64,000 nt of DNA. Origin: Aquila chrysaetos chrysaetos. Its lineage: Eukaryota > Chordata > Aves > Accipitriformes > Accipitridae. The stretch covers positions 6,891,276 through 6,955,275 of the forward strand of contig NC_044008.1 of NCBI RefSeq assembly GCF_900496995.4, written 5' to 3'. The position numbers and the translations under genes were made by a program. Positions 13,177 to 23,615 of this stretch are shown here, in pieces; the stretch's first letter is position 1, and the number at the start of each line of letters is the position of its first letter. The notes beneath the pieces were generated by a model. The model did not search any database and had not been told where the DNA came from. It was given only the letters and a program-made list of their open reading frames with translations.

Positions 13177-13237
13177 CAGCTAAAATTGCTCAAAAAATCC
13201 ACTGGCATACCAATAAAAACTGTTTCAAAACCAATTA
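13177..13237 (-). CDS. Candidate internal coding exon, unidentified protein
   Basis: On the minus strand the acceptor context is strong. A C/T-rich stretch (CCCCCTTCTTAACGTTTCC) holds a branch-like TTAAC, and the exon begins after CTGTAG. The donor CAGCTG|GTAAGTG... is near perfect; the intron begins GTAAGTGTTAG. The 61 bases are open in one frame that needs two completing bases at entry. It reads IGFETVFIGMPVDFLSNFS after the split codon and leaves TG (phase 2 out). The peptide looks like real protein. Its out-phase matches one frame of 10595-10642, joining as ...NFSW LHVLF.... Family unknown. Confidence 0.3.
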
Positions 13238-13639
13238 CTACAGGTCAGTAGTTGGAAACGTTAAGAAGGGGGTTTTTTTGACAAGCTTTTTTTTTTTTTT
13301 TTTTAAACTAACATGGTCAGATGCTATCTAGTAGTACATTAAGAGGGCAAAAAGGAAAAAGTAGGAGGACATCATTCAGACATCCTGTCCTGGATTTACA
13401 GCACTTGTTGAACATGTCATTGCTCTTTGTGTTCAGCTCTGCTGGAAGTTACTGCTCTGGGCTGTGCTGGTAAACAGGATCATGTGAGTGCATTGTAATC
13501 TGCAACAAGAAAAACAAACCTGCTGAATTAGCTCATGCTACCATCACTGGCAGTTTAAGTGAAGTTGGACTGGAGAGAACTCGCAGGAACATATGCTTGC
13601 AAAGTTTAAGTGTGTCCAAATCCTCAGGGTATCTGTAGT

Positions 13640-14568
13640 AGGTGGTCCCTTGGCTGGCTGCCAGATGCCCACCAAGCTGCTCCCATTCCCCCTCCTCAAC
13701 AGGACGGGGGGAGAAAGTAAGATTAAAAAGCTCATAGGTCGAGATAGACAGGGAGATTGCTTACCAATTACCCTCATGAGCAAAACAAGACTTGGCTTGG
13801 GGAAATTAATTTATTGGCAATTAAAAATAGAGTAGAATGTTGATCCTTCCCAGGATCAACTTCGCTGCTTTGGTCTCAATTCTTCTATCTCCTCCCCACC
13901 CTGAGCAGTGCAGGGGGATGGCAAATAGGGATTGCAGTCAGTCCATAACACTTTGTCTTTGCTGTTCCTTCCTCCTCACGCTCTTCCCCTGCTCCAGCAT
14001 GGGGTCCCTCCCACAGGATACAGCCCTTCACGAACTGTTCCAGTGTGGGTCCTTCCCACGAGCTGCTGTTCCTGCCAGAAAACCTGCTCCTGTGTGAGCT
14101 TCTCTCCAGGGGCCATAGCTCCTACCAGGAGCCTGCTCCAGTGTGGGCTCTCCACAGGCTGCAGAGTGCATATCTGCTCCACCATAGTCCTTCATGGGCT
14201 GCGGGGGGACAACCTGCTTCACTATGCTCTTCTCCACGGGCTGCAGGGGAATCTCTGCTCTGGCACATGGGGCACCTCTTCCTTCTTCACCGACCTTCGT
14301 GTCTGCAGAGTTGATTCCCACACATTTTTCCCCACTCTCCTCTCTTGCAACTGCCGCACTGTGGTTTTTATCCTTTCTTAAAAATCTTATCAGAGAGGAG
14401 TCAACAGCTTCACTGATGAGCTCAGCTTTGACCAATGGTGGATCTGTTTTGGAGCAAGCTGAAACCGGCTTTGTCCAAAGCAGGGGACAGGCCCTGGACT
14501 TTTCTCATGCAGGCCACCTTTGCAGCCCCTGCTACCAAAACCTTGCCACGTAAGCCCAATACGGTGGC
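13640..14568 (-). mobile_element. Avian endogenous-retrovirus LTR-like element with internal tandem units
   Basis: I recognise this as a common avian LTR-type repeat in minus orientation. Diagnostic pieces on the plus strand include GGCTGGCTGCCAGATGCCCA at the left, CCATGAGC-flanked CAATTACC with a following AATTTATTGGCAATTAAAA, the CTGCTCCAGTGTGGG units, GACCTTCGTGTCTGCAGAGT, and GCTACCAAAACCTTGCCACG at the right. On the minus strand an AATAAA polyadenylation signal occurs at about 13812-13817, as expected for an LTR. Between about 13985 and 14265 a unit of roughly 40-50 bases (CTGCTCC...CCACGGGCTGCAG) recurs six or seven times with heavy divergence. Both ends are approximate and I could not define a target duplication. 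No retroviral gag, pol or env sequence flanks it, so it is a solo element. The long open frames inside it are repeat-derived. Confidence 0.82.
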
Positions 14569-16395
14569 CAACTAGAAACTTCCTCATGAATTTAGTACTT
14601 AATCGTGAGAGAGCATATACAAACACAAGTCATAAATGTCAGTCTTCAATACATTAATGCATAATCTCTTGATCTCCTTTCTGCCCCTGAAATATCAACG
14701 CTACTAGAACTTCCACTTATTCCTAAAAGAACTCATTAAGATATTCTATCCAATGTCAAGATCATAAATATGGGATAGAAGACTGGTGATGTTCCATGCA
14801 ATTCTATAAATACTATTTTAGTTTAGATTGGAAGAGTGCTTTTGGAGCAAATCTCCAGATCATCTCTATTTACTGTTCTTCAGTTTACACTGGGAAGCGA
14901 CATGGAAGTATGCAAAACTGGATTCCTTCCAGGTTAAACTACCTGTGAGATGCACTCCTAACTCTAAGTTATGTTCTGCCCGAAGAATAAGGCCAAGGTT
15001 TGATCTAGCCTGAAAAACCTGCTGAAATACAGAGGGATGTTGGACCCTCAATTTTCCTCTCTAGAGCTATGACTACAGTGCCATGCTACCTGCTAACACA
15101 GACACGGTCTATAGGCTGCTGTTACATTAAATATGCACCACAGGCCCCTGCACAACCAGTCATGCTTTGATTTGCCTAAGCATATTTGCTCATTTTTCCC
15201 TTTAGAGACTATCTGCACTATTTATAGAACGGCTTTACATTCTTATTAGTTACCAGACAACGATTGTTAATACATGTTCCATCGCTACAAATACTCTTCT
15301 GTGAAGCTTTATACATTATGTAAAATAGGCAATTATCACTGCACAGTTTAGAAGGTCATTCCAACGCCTATAAACTAAATAGTAATGGGAATTGGAGTCT
15401 GTGTAGCTTTTTTTATTTTTCATCTATAGATTTGGCAAGCTCCAAACTAGCATTCATCCCACATATTTTAAAACCTCACTAGGGTACTAATGCATAGCAC
15501 AGAATTGACAAAAACGTGTTTATTGATCTACATATCTGTGATTTGTGTAACGCACGCTCCACACAACAGTCTGTGAACATAACATTTTCTTTTACTGAGT
15601 GATGAGACATGGTAACTCCAGGACTCTATGCAGCTGCAGCATAGATGAGGAAATTTTTCAAAACATGTTAAAGTCTTTTCAGTGTACAGCTGTCATCAGA
15701 AAAAGGGAAGGATTAATCAGGTTTTTTTCTTTTTAGAAGGAGAAAAATTAGGACACAGAGCAACGGTGCAGCCATTTATCCATCACACAGAAAAGTGCAA
15801 TGCCTGAAATCAGCAGTATATCACACACTGGGGAGCCCTGGAATCATCCCAAAAACACTGAACACTTGAAAATGATGAAGAATTGTTCCACTAATCCAAA
15901 CAATGTGACCTCAAATGAAACAGAAAATATTTCTCTATGAAAGATCACAGCATATTCATGTTACCAAAGTCCCTTCACTAGTACAAACAGTATTTCCTTC
16001 TCCACCAGAAAGAGGAAGTCTCAGATCAAGGCAACTTCTCACATTCCAGTTGAGACCCGTGAACTGTACTGTAACTACTGCTATTTCCCACTCAAAAATT
16101 AGGTTTAACAACAAAAGCTACACTTCTACTCTAACTGTGACAAGAATCTGTGTACCAAAATTATTAAAGTTAAAATTCTGAAGGATATATTTCTAAAAAC
16201 AAGCCTGAAACTTAGCTTTAACCTCTCAAAAATACTCCTGACAAAAGGGAGATAAAACATGGCACAGAAAAGAGTGCCCTTTAGTCAAAATATTTTGGAG
16301 GAAAATCTAGCATATAGTGTAGACTAGCAGACATGGTGAAACTTGCCTATTCACACTCAGGTCAGTCCTGCCCTCCCCCGCCCCCAAACACTTAC
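14569..16395. other. AT-rich presumed intronic sequence
   Basis: No gene or repeat family is recognised. A minus-strand stretch ending at a GTAACT site near 15252 reads KSICSDGTCINNRCL, but its acceptor lacks a pyrimidine tract and it is not called. Confidence 0.5.
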
Positions 16396-16427
16396 ATATT
16401 AACTTGCCTGGTACATTAGATAAATCT
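16396..16427 (-). CDS. Tentative very short coding exon, unidentified protein
   Basis: On the minus strand a strong acceptor (ACATGTTTTTCTTTAG) and a GTAAGTG donor enclose 32 bases. Only one frame is open: one completing base, then DLSNVPGKLI, then one base left over. Its out-phase fits the 13177-13237 candidate. The exonic side of the donor (AATAT) is weak. At this length an open frame means little, so this is the least secure member of the proposed chain. Confidence 0.15.
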
Positions 16428-19400
16428 CTAAAGAAAAACATGTCTCATCTGAAAACAAGGAAAAGAAAAAACAAACATTTTCCCCTTCAATTTCCAGGGA
16501 ATAAAAATATTTGCCAGTCAATAAATGCAGATAGTTTTTTGCAACCTGATTAACCCATAGCTTACAGGCCTCTGCCACTTGCTTTTGGAGAAATAACGGA
16601 CAGAAAGATTGCATTTTGAACACTTCACTTTCAGATATAACTGGTGCCTGCACTGGTACAGGGAAAGGAAGGTACAGACATCACTTATACCACTATGACA
16701 TGAATGCTGAGAAAAAAACATTTGATTTTTATATTCTTAAGTAGAAACCTATTTTTCAATGAAGAATTAAAAGGCACATAAAGAGATTTCTTTTCCTACC
16801 ATCCCACTTATATTTCATTAAGATCTGCATTAGACTACTGTCAGAGTGAAGACCACCTGCTAAGGTGCCATAGGAATGGAGCATCTGTATCGTGATAAAG
16901 TGTCATTCTGAATGCACAACAGTGCCATACAAAGAACAGCTATGTTTAAAACAACAACAAAAAGAACACACTCAAAAAAACCCACCCAAAAGCACCACAA
17001 AGACAGTGGGAAGGGAGGGAGAAATACCAACTACTGCACACAACTTTCACTCCCCAAGGACAAGTGATTTCAACTTCATGCATCAAGATCATACCTGGCT
17101 GAAAAGCTACAAAACCCCCAAAGACTTCAGAACACCCTGAGACTAAAGGCACAATTAAATCCTATATGACTCTTCAAATAACTCTTGCAGATTTATTGTT
17201 CAAACTGCAAATTCCACGTTAAGTATGGACTTGAGCTATTTCCAAGTGGCAGTAGAAGACACCTGCAATCCAGTAGTGATACTGTAGTGATATCTGGCAA
17301 ACAAGAGAATCAAAAGTATTCTACAAGCTGAATATCAATGAGCTTCTCCATATGGACAGAATCTGCTGACAAGTGCTACGGTCAGTGAGCCCGGACTCAT
17401 TTTACAACAAAGCCTACCTGTGCACACAGAGCCCTCATAGCTGGCAGGTTCCAAGATTTATATCGCACTCATCACCAAGGCCTGCGGTGAAGAGTTAAGT
17501 GACCGTGACTAAAAACTGTGACACCTGATAAGGGTATCACGCTCTTCTCCTGGAGAGGAGGGTGTGCAGTCAAGTATCTTCACATCTATTTTCTTTTATT
17601 TGTTTGAGTATGTTGCCATGTAATCATGCTACAGAAGATAACAGTAAGAAAATGAAACCTACATCACCTGGGACATGATGCGGAAGGTAGTAGGGTTTGT
17701 TCCTCAAGGAAATCATTCCCACCAAGGACCTGCCCCCTCCAGGTACAGCTAGAAAATGCTTCGTTAGCTGCTTTATTAGCAAAGAGACAGCAGCAGTCTT
17801 GGGCATCTGTGTACTTATTTTCTCATTTCCACTAAGAATTTAATTAACTGACATTAATTAAGTTTTCTGTTTGATCTGGAAATTCAGTTCAAATTAACAT
17901 TTTTATGGATAGTTTAATACTAATGCTGACAGATAATTTCTTTTAGAAGCAGCTGCTTGGACTTGCAACAAGGACGAAACAGGGAAACCTATTCCACTGA
18001 GAAACCAGTATTTTTATTTGCTGTTAGACGTGACTAACTAAAAAAAATTTGATATGTTACCTCATTTGAGGAGTCTGGATGTTTTGCTTACCAGCTATAC
18101 CAAAAGATCTAGAAGCTCAACAGGACATAAAAATACTTTGGAGAAGCCAGATAAGATGTCCAGGAAAGTTGTGAATTGTCAATATACACGAAAGCACTAT
18201 CTAAGCCTGCTATAATTATCTATCGCAGAAAATGTCCAGCTGAGACTCTGTCACTTTGAAATATTCACCACATTAAGTTGTTAAAAACAAACTGGCAAAC
18301 TTACTAGCATCTATGTCTGCACTATTGCTTATTCCTATCCACTGCAATTTAACAAAACAAATTGTCACCTTCTTAAGCTGCAAGTGTATTAAATAAATTC
18401 TGTGCAAGCTTCACAACCACCAATAAACATGGACACTAGCATTCATATTTAACATTAGATTCCAAATTTCATAAGCATGAGGATAAAATACTAGAAACTC
18501 AACAATTTAAGGCAAAAAAAAAAATAATCAGATGATCCCTCATTGCTTTAAGTGTGCACATCTCAACAGCACAAGTTTTTCTTTAAGGAAAAAAAAATGC
18601 TTTGTAGTGTCAAATAATATCAGCATTATACTTTGAGAGTCCACAAGAAGAAAAAAGTTGTACATACTTGAAAATAGCGTATGCACAATTGCTATGATCT
18701 TACCCAAATCAAGGTCAGAAAAATATGTTTACCTTAACTATAAAAATGCAAAAACAGAGAATGAGGCTTGTTTTTCCTAGATCTTTCCTGCAGAGCATCC
18801 CAGCCCTTTCTCAAAAGTCTCCAAATCCCAAACAAAAATGTCTGGGCTTAGTTGTAAAATTCACATCATGATAAAAGTACAAGAGCAGCTACAGAAGGAG
18901 AGATACAGGACACAAAACACCTTTTTGCCATGTTCAGATCCACGCTCGAGATCTCGTTTCTATTCCAAACATATAGGACAAATGCCTCAGGCAAAACAGA
19001 ATCCTTGTCTCGGTTGCAGTATCACTGAAACCAGAAATCCAAATACATTCATTCTACCAGCTCAAGCTCAAAACTATGTAACCCATTAACCTTCTGAAAC
19101 ATTAAGCAAATACTTGAATGAATCCCTAACTCCACACACACAGCTGTCCTCTTCTTTCAAGAAACCCAATAAAGCCACCTTGTTTTCAGTTGGTCTTTCC
19201 ACCCAGCTGCCAGGTTGCCTCTGCTGCAGTGAAATCACAAGGGCAAGTCTGTGCAAGTACTGCTGCTCCAGGTCAGCAACAGTCCCATGCTTCACACAAA
19301 CTAAGAAGTCCAGATGGATTTAACAGCATACATGTGCATACTGCAACAGGCAAAGATTAAATTGATCCTCAATACCAGAAGTTTTAAAAAGAGATTTAAT

Positions 19401-21062
19401 ATGAGGCTTCGTTTCTTTTGTTTGTACTTAGCCAGTAGCTAGGACCAAACCAGTGAATTTGTATTGTAAAAAGCTCTGAAGGCCACACAGGGGCCCGCGG
19501 GATTTAAAACCACAAGATAGCCTATTGCCAGAAGAGGATAAACAGCAACTTGCAACCATATATCATCATGCAGTCTTTCTAGCTTGCATGTTGCTTGCTT
19601 CTGGTTTTTTTACTATTTTGTGTCAATAAAAATTTTAATGAAAGCTATACTTATATTTTAGAATTTTGACATTAGCTGAAGAGAGGCTTGTACAGACTCT
19701 TGCAACATCAGTGAAACCAGTCCAGGGCTTGCAGCTCACTATTACTTTACATTTGACTATCCTTGGATGGATTGAAAACAACCACAGCAGTCAGCAATTC
19801 CAGCAAGAAAACCCCACCCACCAACTCCTTTCTAGTATTTTTTTAAATGTGCAGTTTCATCTACAGGACAAGAATTGTGAACGCTGTAGCTACATACAAA
19901 CACACACACCTCTAAAGAAACAATAGGGTTTCTTCTTGGGAGTCTTTTTATTGTGGGTGGTTTGGTTTTTTTTTAAAAAAAACAAAACAAAACAACAAAA
20001 AAACCACACAAAACAAAAAAAAAAACCCCAAAACAAAAAAACAAACACCACACACAGATCAAGTCAGATCAGCTTCACTGATGCCAACACAGCTGTGCTG
20101 ATTTATACCAAACTGAATTTCTGTCCCATTTAGCAGAAACATTACTGTGAACCTGTTGTGGTTTTCCCCATTACATTGCTGCACTGTTCCTTACTCTTCA
20201 TTCTTTTTCAAACATACTTTTTAATAAGAATATTTTATGTTAAGCTGCCACATTTCCCATATGATACAAATAAGAAATTAAAGCTGTATTTCAGGATTAT
20301 TGAGAATATTACAGGTGACAATTCATGGGTTTAGGGTCCCACCCCCACCACCCCAAAATAACCCACCACGTATTGTATTAACAAATCATGGTATGAAGCT
20401 GGAGATCAGCTGTCTTTGTTGTGTTTTCCTTCTTGTAAACTAGCTCATTTCAGCTGACTTAACATTATTGCATAAAGAAAGAACAAGAAGTACTTAATTT
20501 TTCTGTAGTTCCTCTATAGCTAAATCAAATTTGAGCTGTCTGTATTAATTTTGTTAAGCCATAGATCAATTCCCAACATACAACATCTAAGTACTCTGTT
20601 AAATGATGCTACCTACTTAATAATCAGACCAAATAAACAGACACTAAAGTCAGTTATTAACAGCTACATATGGCTAAGCAGCACTGCAACCTTTCTTAAT
20701 CACTGCATCTGGCATCACAGAAATGAGAAGAATGAAATATTTTAAGCATTTATTTATTTATAATAAAGTAAAAAGGCAATAAATTGTCAGGATAAGAAAT
20801 GCAATAGAAAAGCCATAATCTATGTATATCCCATGAAAGTTGTTACTAGTGAAAGTGAGAGAGAGTGAATGCCAGCCACAGAAAGAGTATTTGAGGTAAA
20901 AATCCTCTAGATGAGTAACTAGTATCTAGTTGTTCAATGATCCAACTGTATTATTACTTGCTTCTGTTTGTGTCATCCAATGAATTCCTCATACTCTTGC
21001 AGTAGCAAGTCTCAGCAGCAGCTAGCATCAGCCAGCATCACCACTGAAGGAAGGCTGCCCAC
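16428..21062. other. AT-rich presumed intronic sequence
   Basis: No protein-like or RNA gene is recognised. The region includes the A/C tract at 19951-20056. A stretch at about 17419-17485 has one of the best-looking minus-strand acceptors in the window (CACTTAACTCTTCACCGCAG) and a GTAGGC donor, but every frame contains a stop. Confidence 0.5.
19951..20056. repeat. Head-to-head T/G-rich and A/C-rich tract
   Basis: A T/G-rich arm (GTGGGTGGTTTGG then nine T) abuts directly on an A/C-rich arm (eight A, AAAAC repeats, then ACCACAC and CACCACACACAG). The two arms are roughly complementary, so the site is an imperfect inverted repeat of low complexity. Confidence 0.85.
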
Positions 21063-21639
21063 TGTCGTGGTTTAATTCCAGCCAGCTGGTAAGCTCCACA
21101 CAGCTGCTCACTGACTCCCTCACAGTGGCACGGGGGTAAGAATTGGGGGGAAAAAAAAAAAAAAAAGAAAAAAAAAAGTAAAACTCGTGGGTTGAGATAA
21201 AGACAGTTTAGTAGGACAGGAAATGAAGAAAGGTAGTAATAACAATAATAAAAGAATTAGAATATACAAAACAAGTGATGCACAATGCAATTGCTCACCA
21301 GTTGCTGACCGATGCCCAGTCAGTTCCCAAGCAGCAGCCCCCAGCCAGCTTTCCCCCCAGTTTATATACTGGACATGATGTCACATGGTATGGAATATCG
21401 CTTTGGCCAGTTTGGGTCAGCTGTCCTGGCCGTGTCCCCTCCCAACTTCTTGTGCCCCTCCAGCCTTCTCACTGGCTGGGCATGAGAAGCTGAGAAGTCC
21501 TTGAGGTAGTATAAACACTATTTAGCAACAACTAAATACATCAGTGTGTTATCAGCATTTTCATACTGAATCCAAAATACAGCACTATACCAGTTACTAG
21601 AAAGAAAATTAACTCTATCCCAGCCAAAGCCAGGACACC
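21063..21639 (-). mobile_element. Solo LTR of an avian endogenous retrovirus, complete-looking
   Basis: On the minus strand the element starts TGTCCTGGCTTTGGCTGGGA and ends AATTAAACCACGACA, giving the TG...CA termini of an LTR and a length of 577 bases. Internal landmarks on the plus strand that I know from avian LTRs are AAAACTCGTGGGTTGAGATA, TTTATATACTGGACATGATG and TGTCCCCTCCCAACTTCTTG. The flanks are CCCAC on the left and CCCAT on the right, a 5-base target duplication with one mismatch; that length is usual for the ERVL class. No internal retroviral sequence is present. The A-rich insert at 21151-21177 has expanded within it. Family naming is from memory. Confidence 0.88.
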
Positions 21640-23423
21640 CATGTATTTACTCACATCCCACGCCACTCCCGGCTCCTCCTTCGAGCTGGCACGCACATTT
21701 GTGAACCTGCATCAGCAACTGGATTGGTTGAATCGATCAAGATTAAAACTAACTCAATAAGAAAGAAAAATATAGTTTAATTTGGATCAGCTTCCCAATT
21801 CAAATCACTATATGGCTACACAAATGCTTGTGAAGCTCTATAGAGATTTGAATTGGGATGAGGAGACAAAATGAGCAGCAGAAGCAAGGCAGGAGTGCAT
21901 CTTTAAGAGGAGTCATTTATGCTAGCATTAATTATCTGTGAAACCACAGCTGAAAGGCCTAACTTTAATACAAATATAATAAAGTCAGTAGAGCCTGTTG
22001 AAATATAGTTAAATTTTGTCACATTGGTACAAACTTAGCCATGGTAAATAATGAATTGAAGCTCTGTATATGTACTGATGAGCTGCAGAATACAATAAAT
22101 TACCTTGACTGCCATGGGCAGAATTTCGTATTTAATGACACCAGGGGGAAAAAAAAAAAAAAAAAAAAAAAAGATTTAACTCCCTATCAGACTTGGCAGC
22201 TCACTGAAGAGCTTGCCAAGTTCATTTTTATTTTAATTAATAAATAAATAAAATTTACTGTTCATCCACATTATGGCCTTTTGAGAAAAAGATCGCTCTT
22301 ATCCCCTGTCCATTCTAGCACTAAAAAACAAATTCAAGAACAGGTATACAGGTCTAGAAAGCTTTTACTTCTATCCAGCATTTCTCAGTTAAAATACCCA
22401 ATCTGGATTATAATAGTATTTCTTCAACAATAAAATACCCACAACTACCCAACTTTCATTCATATTTATGCGAACTGCAGTAACACTGATTGTACGGAGG
22501 AACTCCTATAGTCAATAGTCCATCTTCAAGCAAGAGGTCACACTAGATTATCACAATCTCACCTACCCTTCAAACATACCAATTTTTCACATCAGCTTTT
22601 CTAGGTACACTTGAATGAGAAGACTTATTTTCTATCTTCTAGATACAGTCTGAGGAAGCTGAAGTTTTAGGTTGAAAGAACCCTAGGAAAAATACCATTA
22701 AATAATGTTTTTGTCAATCAGAAGACGCTGCAGGGTATGAGAGGCGATGGTTTTTGAAAGAAAAGATTGAGGGAAAACTCTATGTATAATGAAATCACAT
22801 GAACTGGAAGAATTCTTGAAGCAGCTCCAGGAGGGGAAAAAAAAAATAAATCTGAATTCCGTTCTTTTTTTTTTTAAATGTGAGAAGAAGCCATCTCCAT
22901 CTAGTCATTTTATGCAGAACACCATTTGGGTTTCATTAAAAACTTAAAAAAAAAAAAAAAAGTCTCCAAAAGTTATCCAGTCCTGCTGCATTCCTTGTCT
23001 ATGTTCAGTTTCCCTGGAATATAACAGATAATTAGGCCATGAGGAAAGGTGCAAGATCAGGACCATGGGAAAAAGTTCTGATATAATAAGTTAGCATCAA
23101 ACAGATACAGGCAAAAAAAGCCAGTGTTTTTTTTTTTTTTTAATATATACTACTGAAAAAAATCTAAGCAATCTTTGAAAGAGTTACTGATTTGTTCAAT
23201 ATTTTGGTTCTGGCTCAAGAGTAAGAGGGAGGCAGAAGAGCCTTCTTCAGAAAAATAATCTTCTTCTTATTCGTTTGCACCAGAAAGCATGCATATGCTT
23301 TCACAATGTCACTTGCTCAATCCAATTACATAAAAAATACCAGTTATCATGACAGTTCTTGCACACAACAACTCTTTGTGGGACTAATCCTGTGACTGAA
23401 AAGAAATCAGGATCTTCTATCAC
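21640..23423. other. AT-rich presumed intronic sequence
   Basis: No gene is recognised. Several homopolymers (A24 at 22149-22172, A runs at about 22840 and 22947, T16 at about 23127) are the only distinctive structure. Confidence 0.5.
22149..22172. repeat. Poly-A run (24 A)
   Basis: An uninterrupted run of 24 A follows CCAGGGGG. No recognisable retrocopy lies upstream of it, so it is called only as a homopolymer. Confidence 0.95.
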
Positions 23424-23615
23424 CTGAATTGGAGTAAGAATCACAGAAATTGCATGTTGGGCTATGATGTACGTCAAAAACTTGAAAAATTGGGCCAAGC
23501 TTCGCACAAGTGAGATGATGGTCAAGCACTTGTCCCAGAAATTCCTCAAGATTTTTCCAAGCTTCAGACTGCACGCTGCATTCAATCAGCTCATGTGCAT
23601 GCCTGCAGAACCCTA
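23424..23615 (-). CDS. Candidate internal coding exon, unidentified protein
   Basis: On the minus strand a pyrimidine-rich acceptor (TTGCTCTTTGCTTTCAAGTAG) gives a tandem NAGNAG choice, so the exon starts at 23615 or 23612. The donor is AATTCAG|GTGATAG. The stretch is open for 62-63 codons in one frame. It contains RHAHELIECSVQSEAWKNLE and then EFLGQVLDHHLTCAKLG, and near the end a His/Cys-rich part with VHHSPTCNFC. Phase is 1 in and 1 out, matching the phase left by the 28416-28524 exon. It is the longest splice-flanked open stretch below 28 kb. A neighbouring frame is also open and more hydrophobic, so the frame choice is an inference. I cannot name the family. A retrocopy is an alternative, because a T run at about 23127-23142 (poly-A on this strand) lies downstream. 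Confidence 0.32.

Noticed and set aside
15252..15297. Minus-strand frame reading KSICSDGTCINNRCL, resembling an EGF-like fragment
   Set aside because: No pyrimidine tract before the acceptor, a weak donor and far too short for a domain call.
17419..17485. Minus-strand stretch with a very strong acceptor and a GTAGGC donor
   Set aside because: All three frames contain a stop. It could only be untranslated or a poison exon, for which there is no other evidence.
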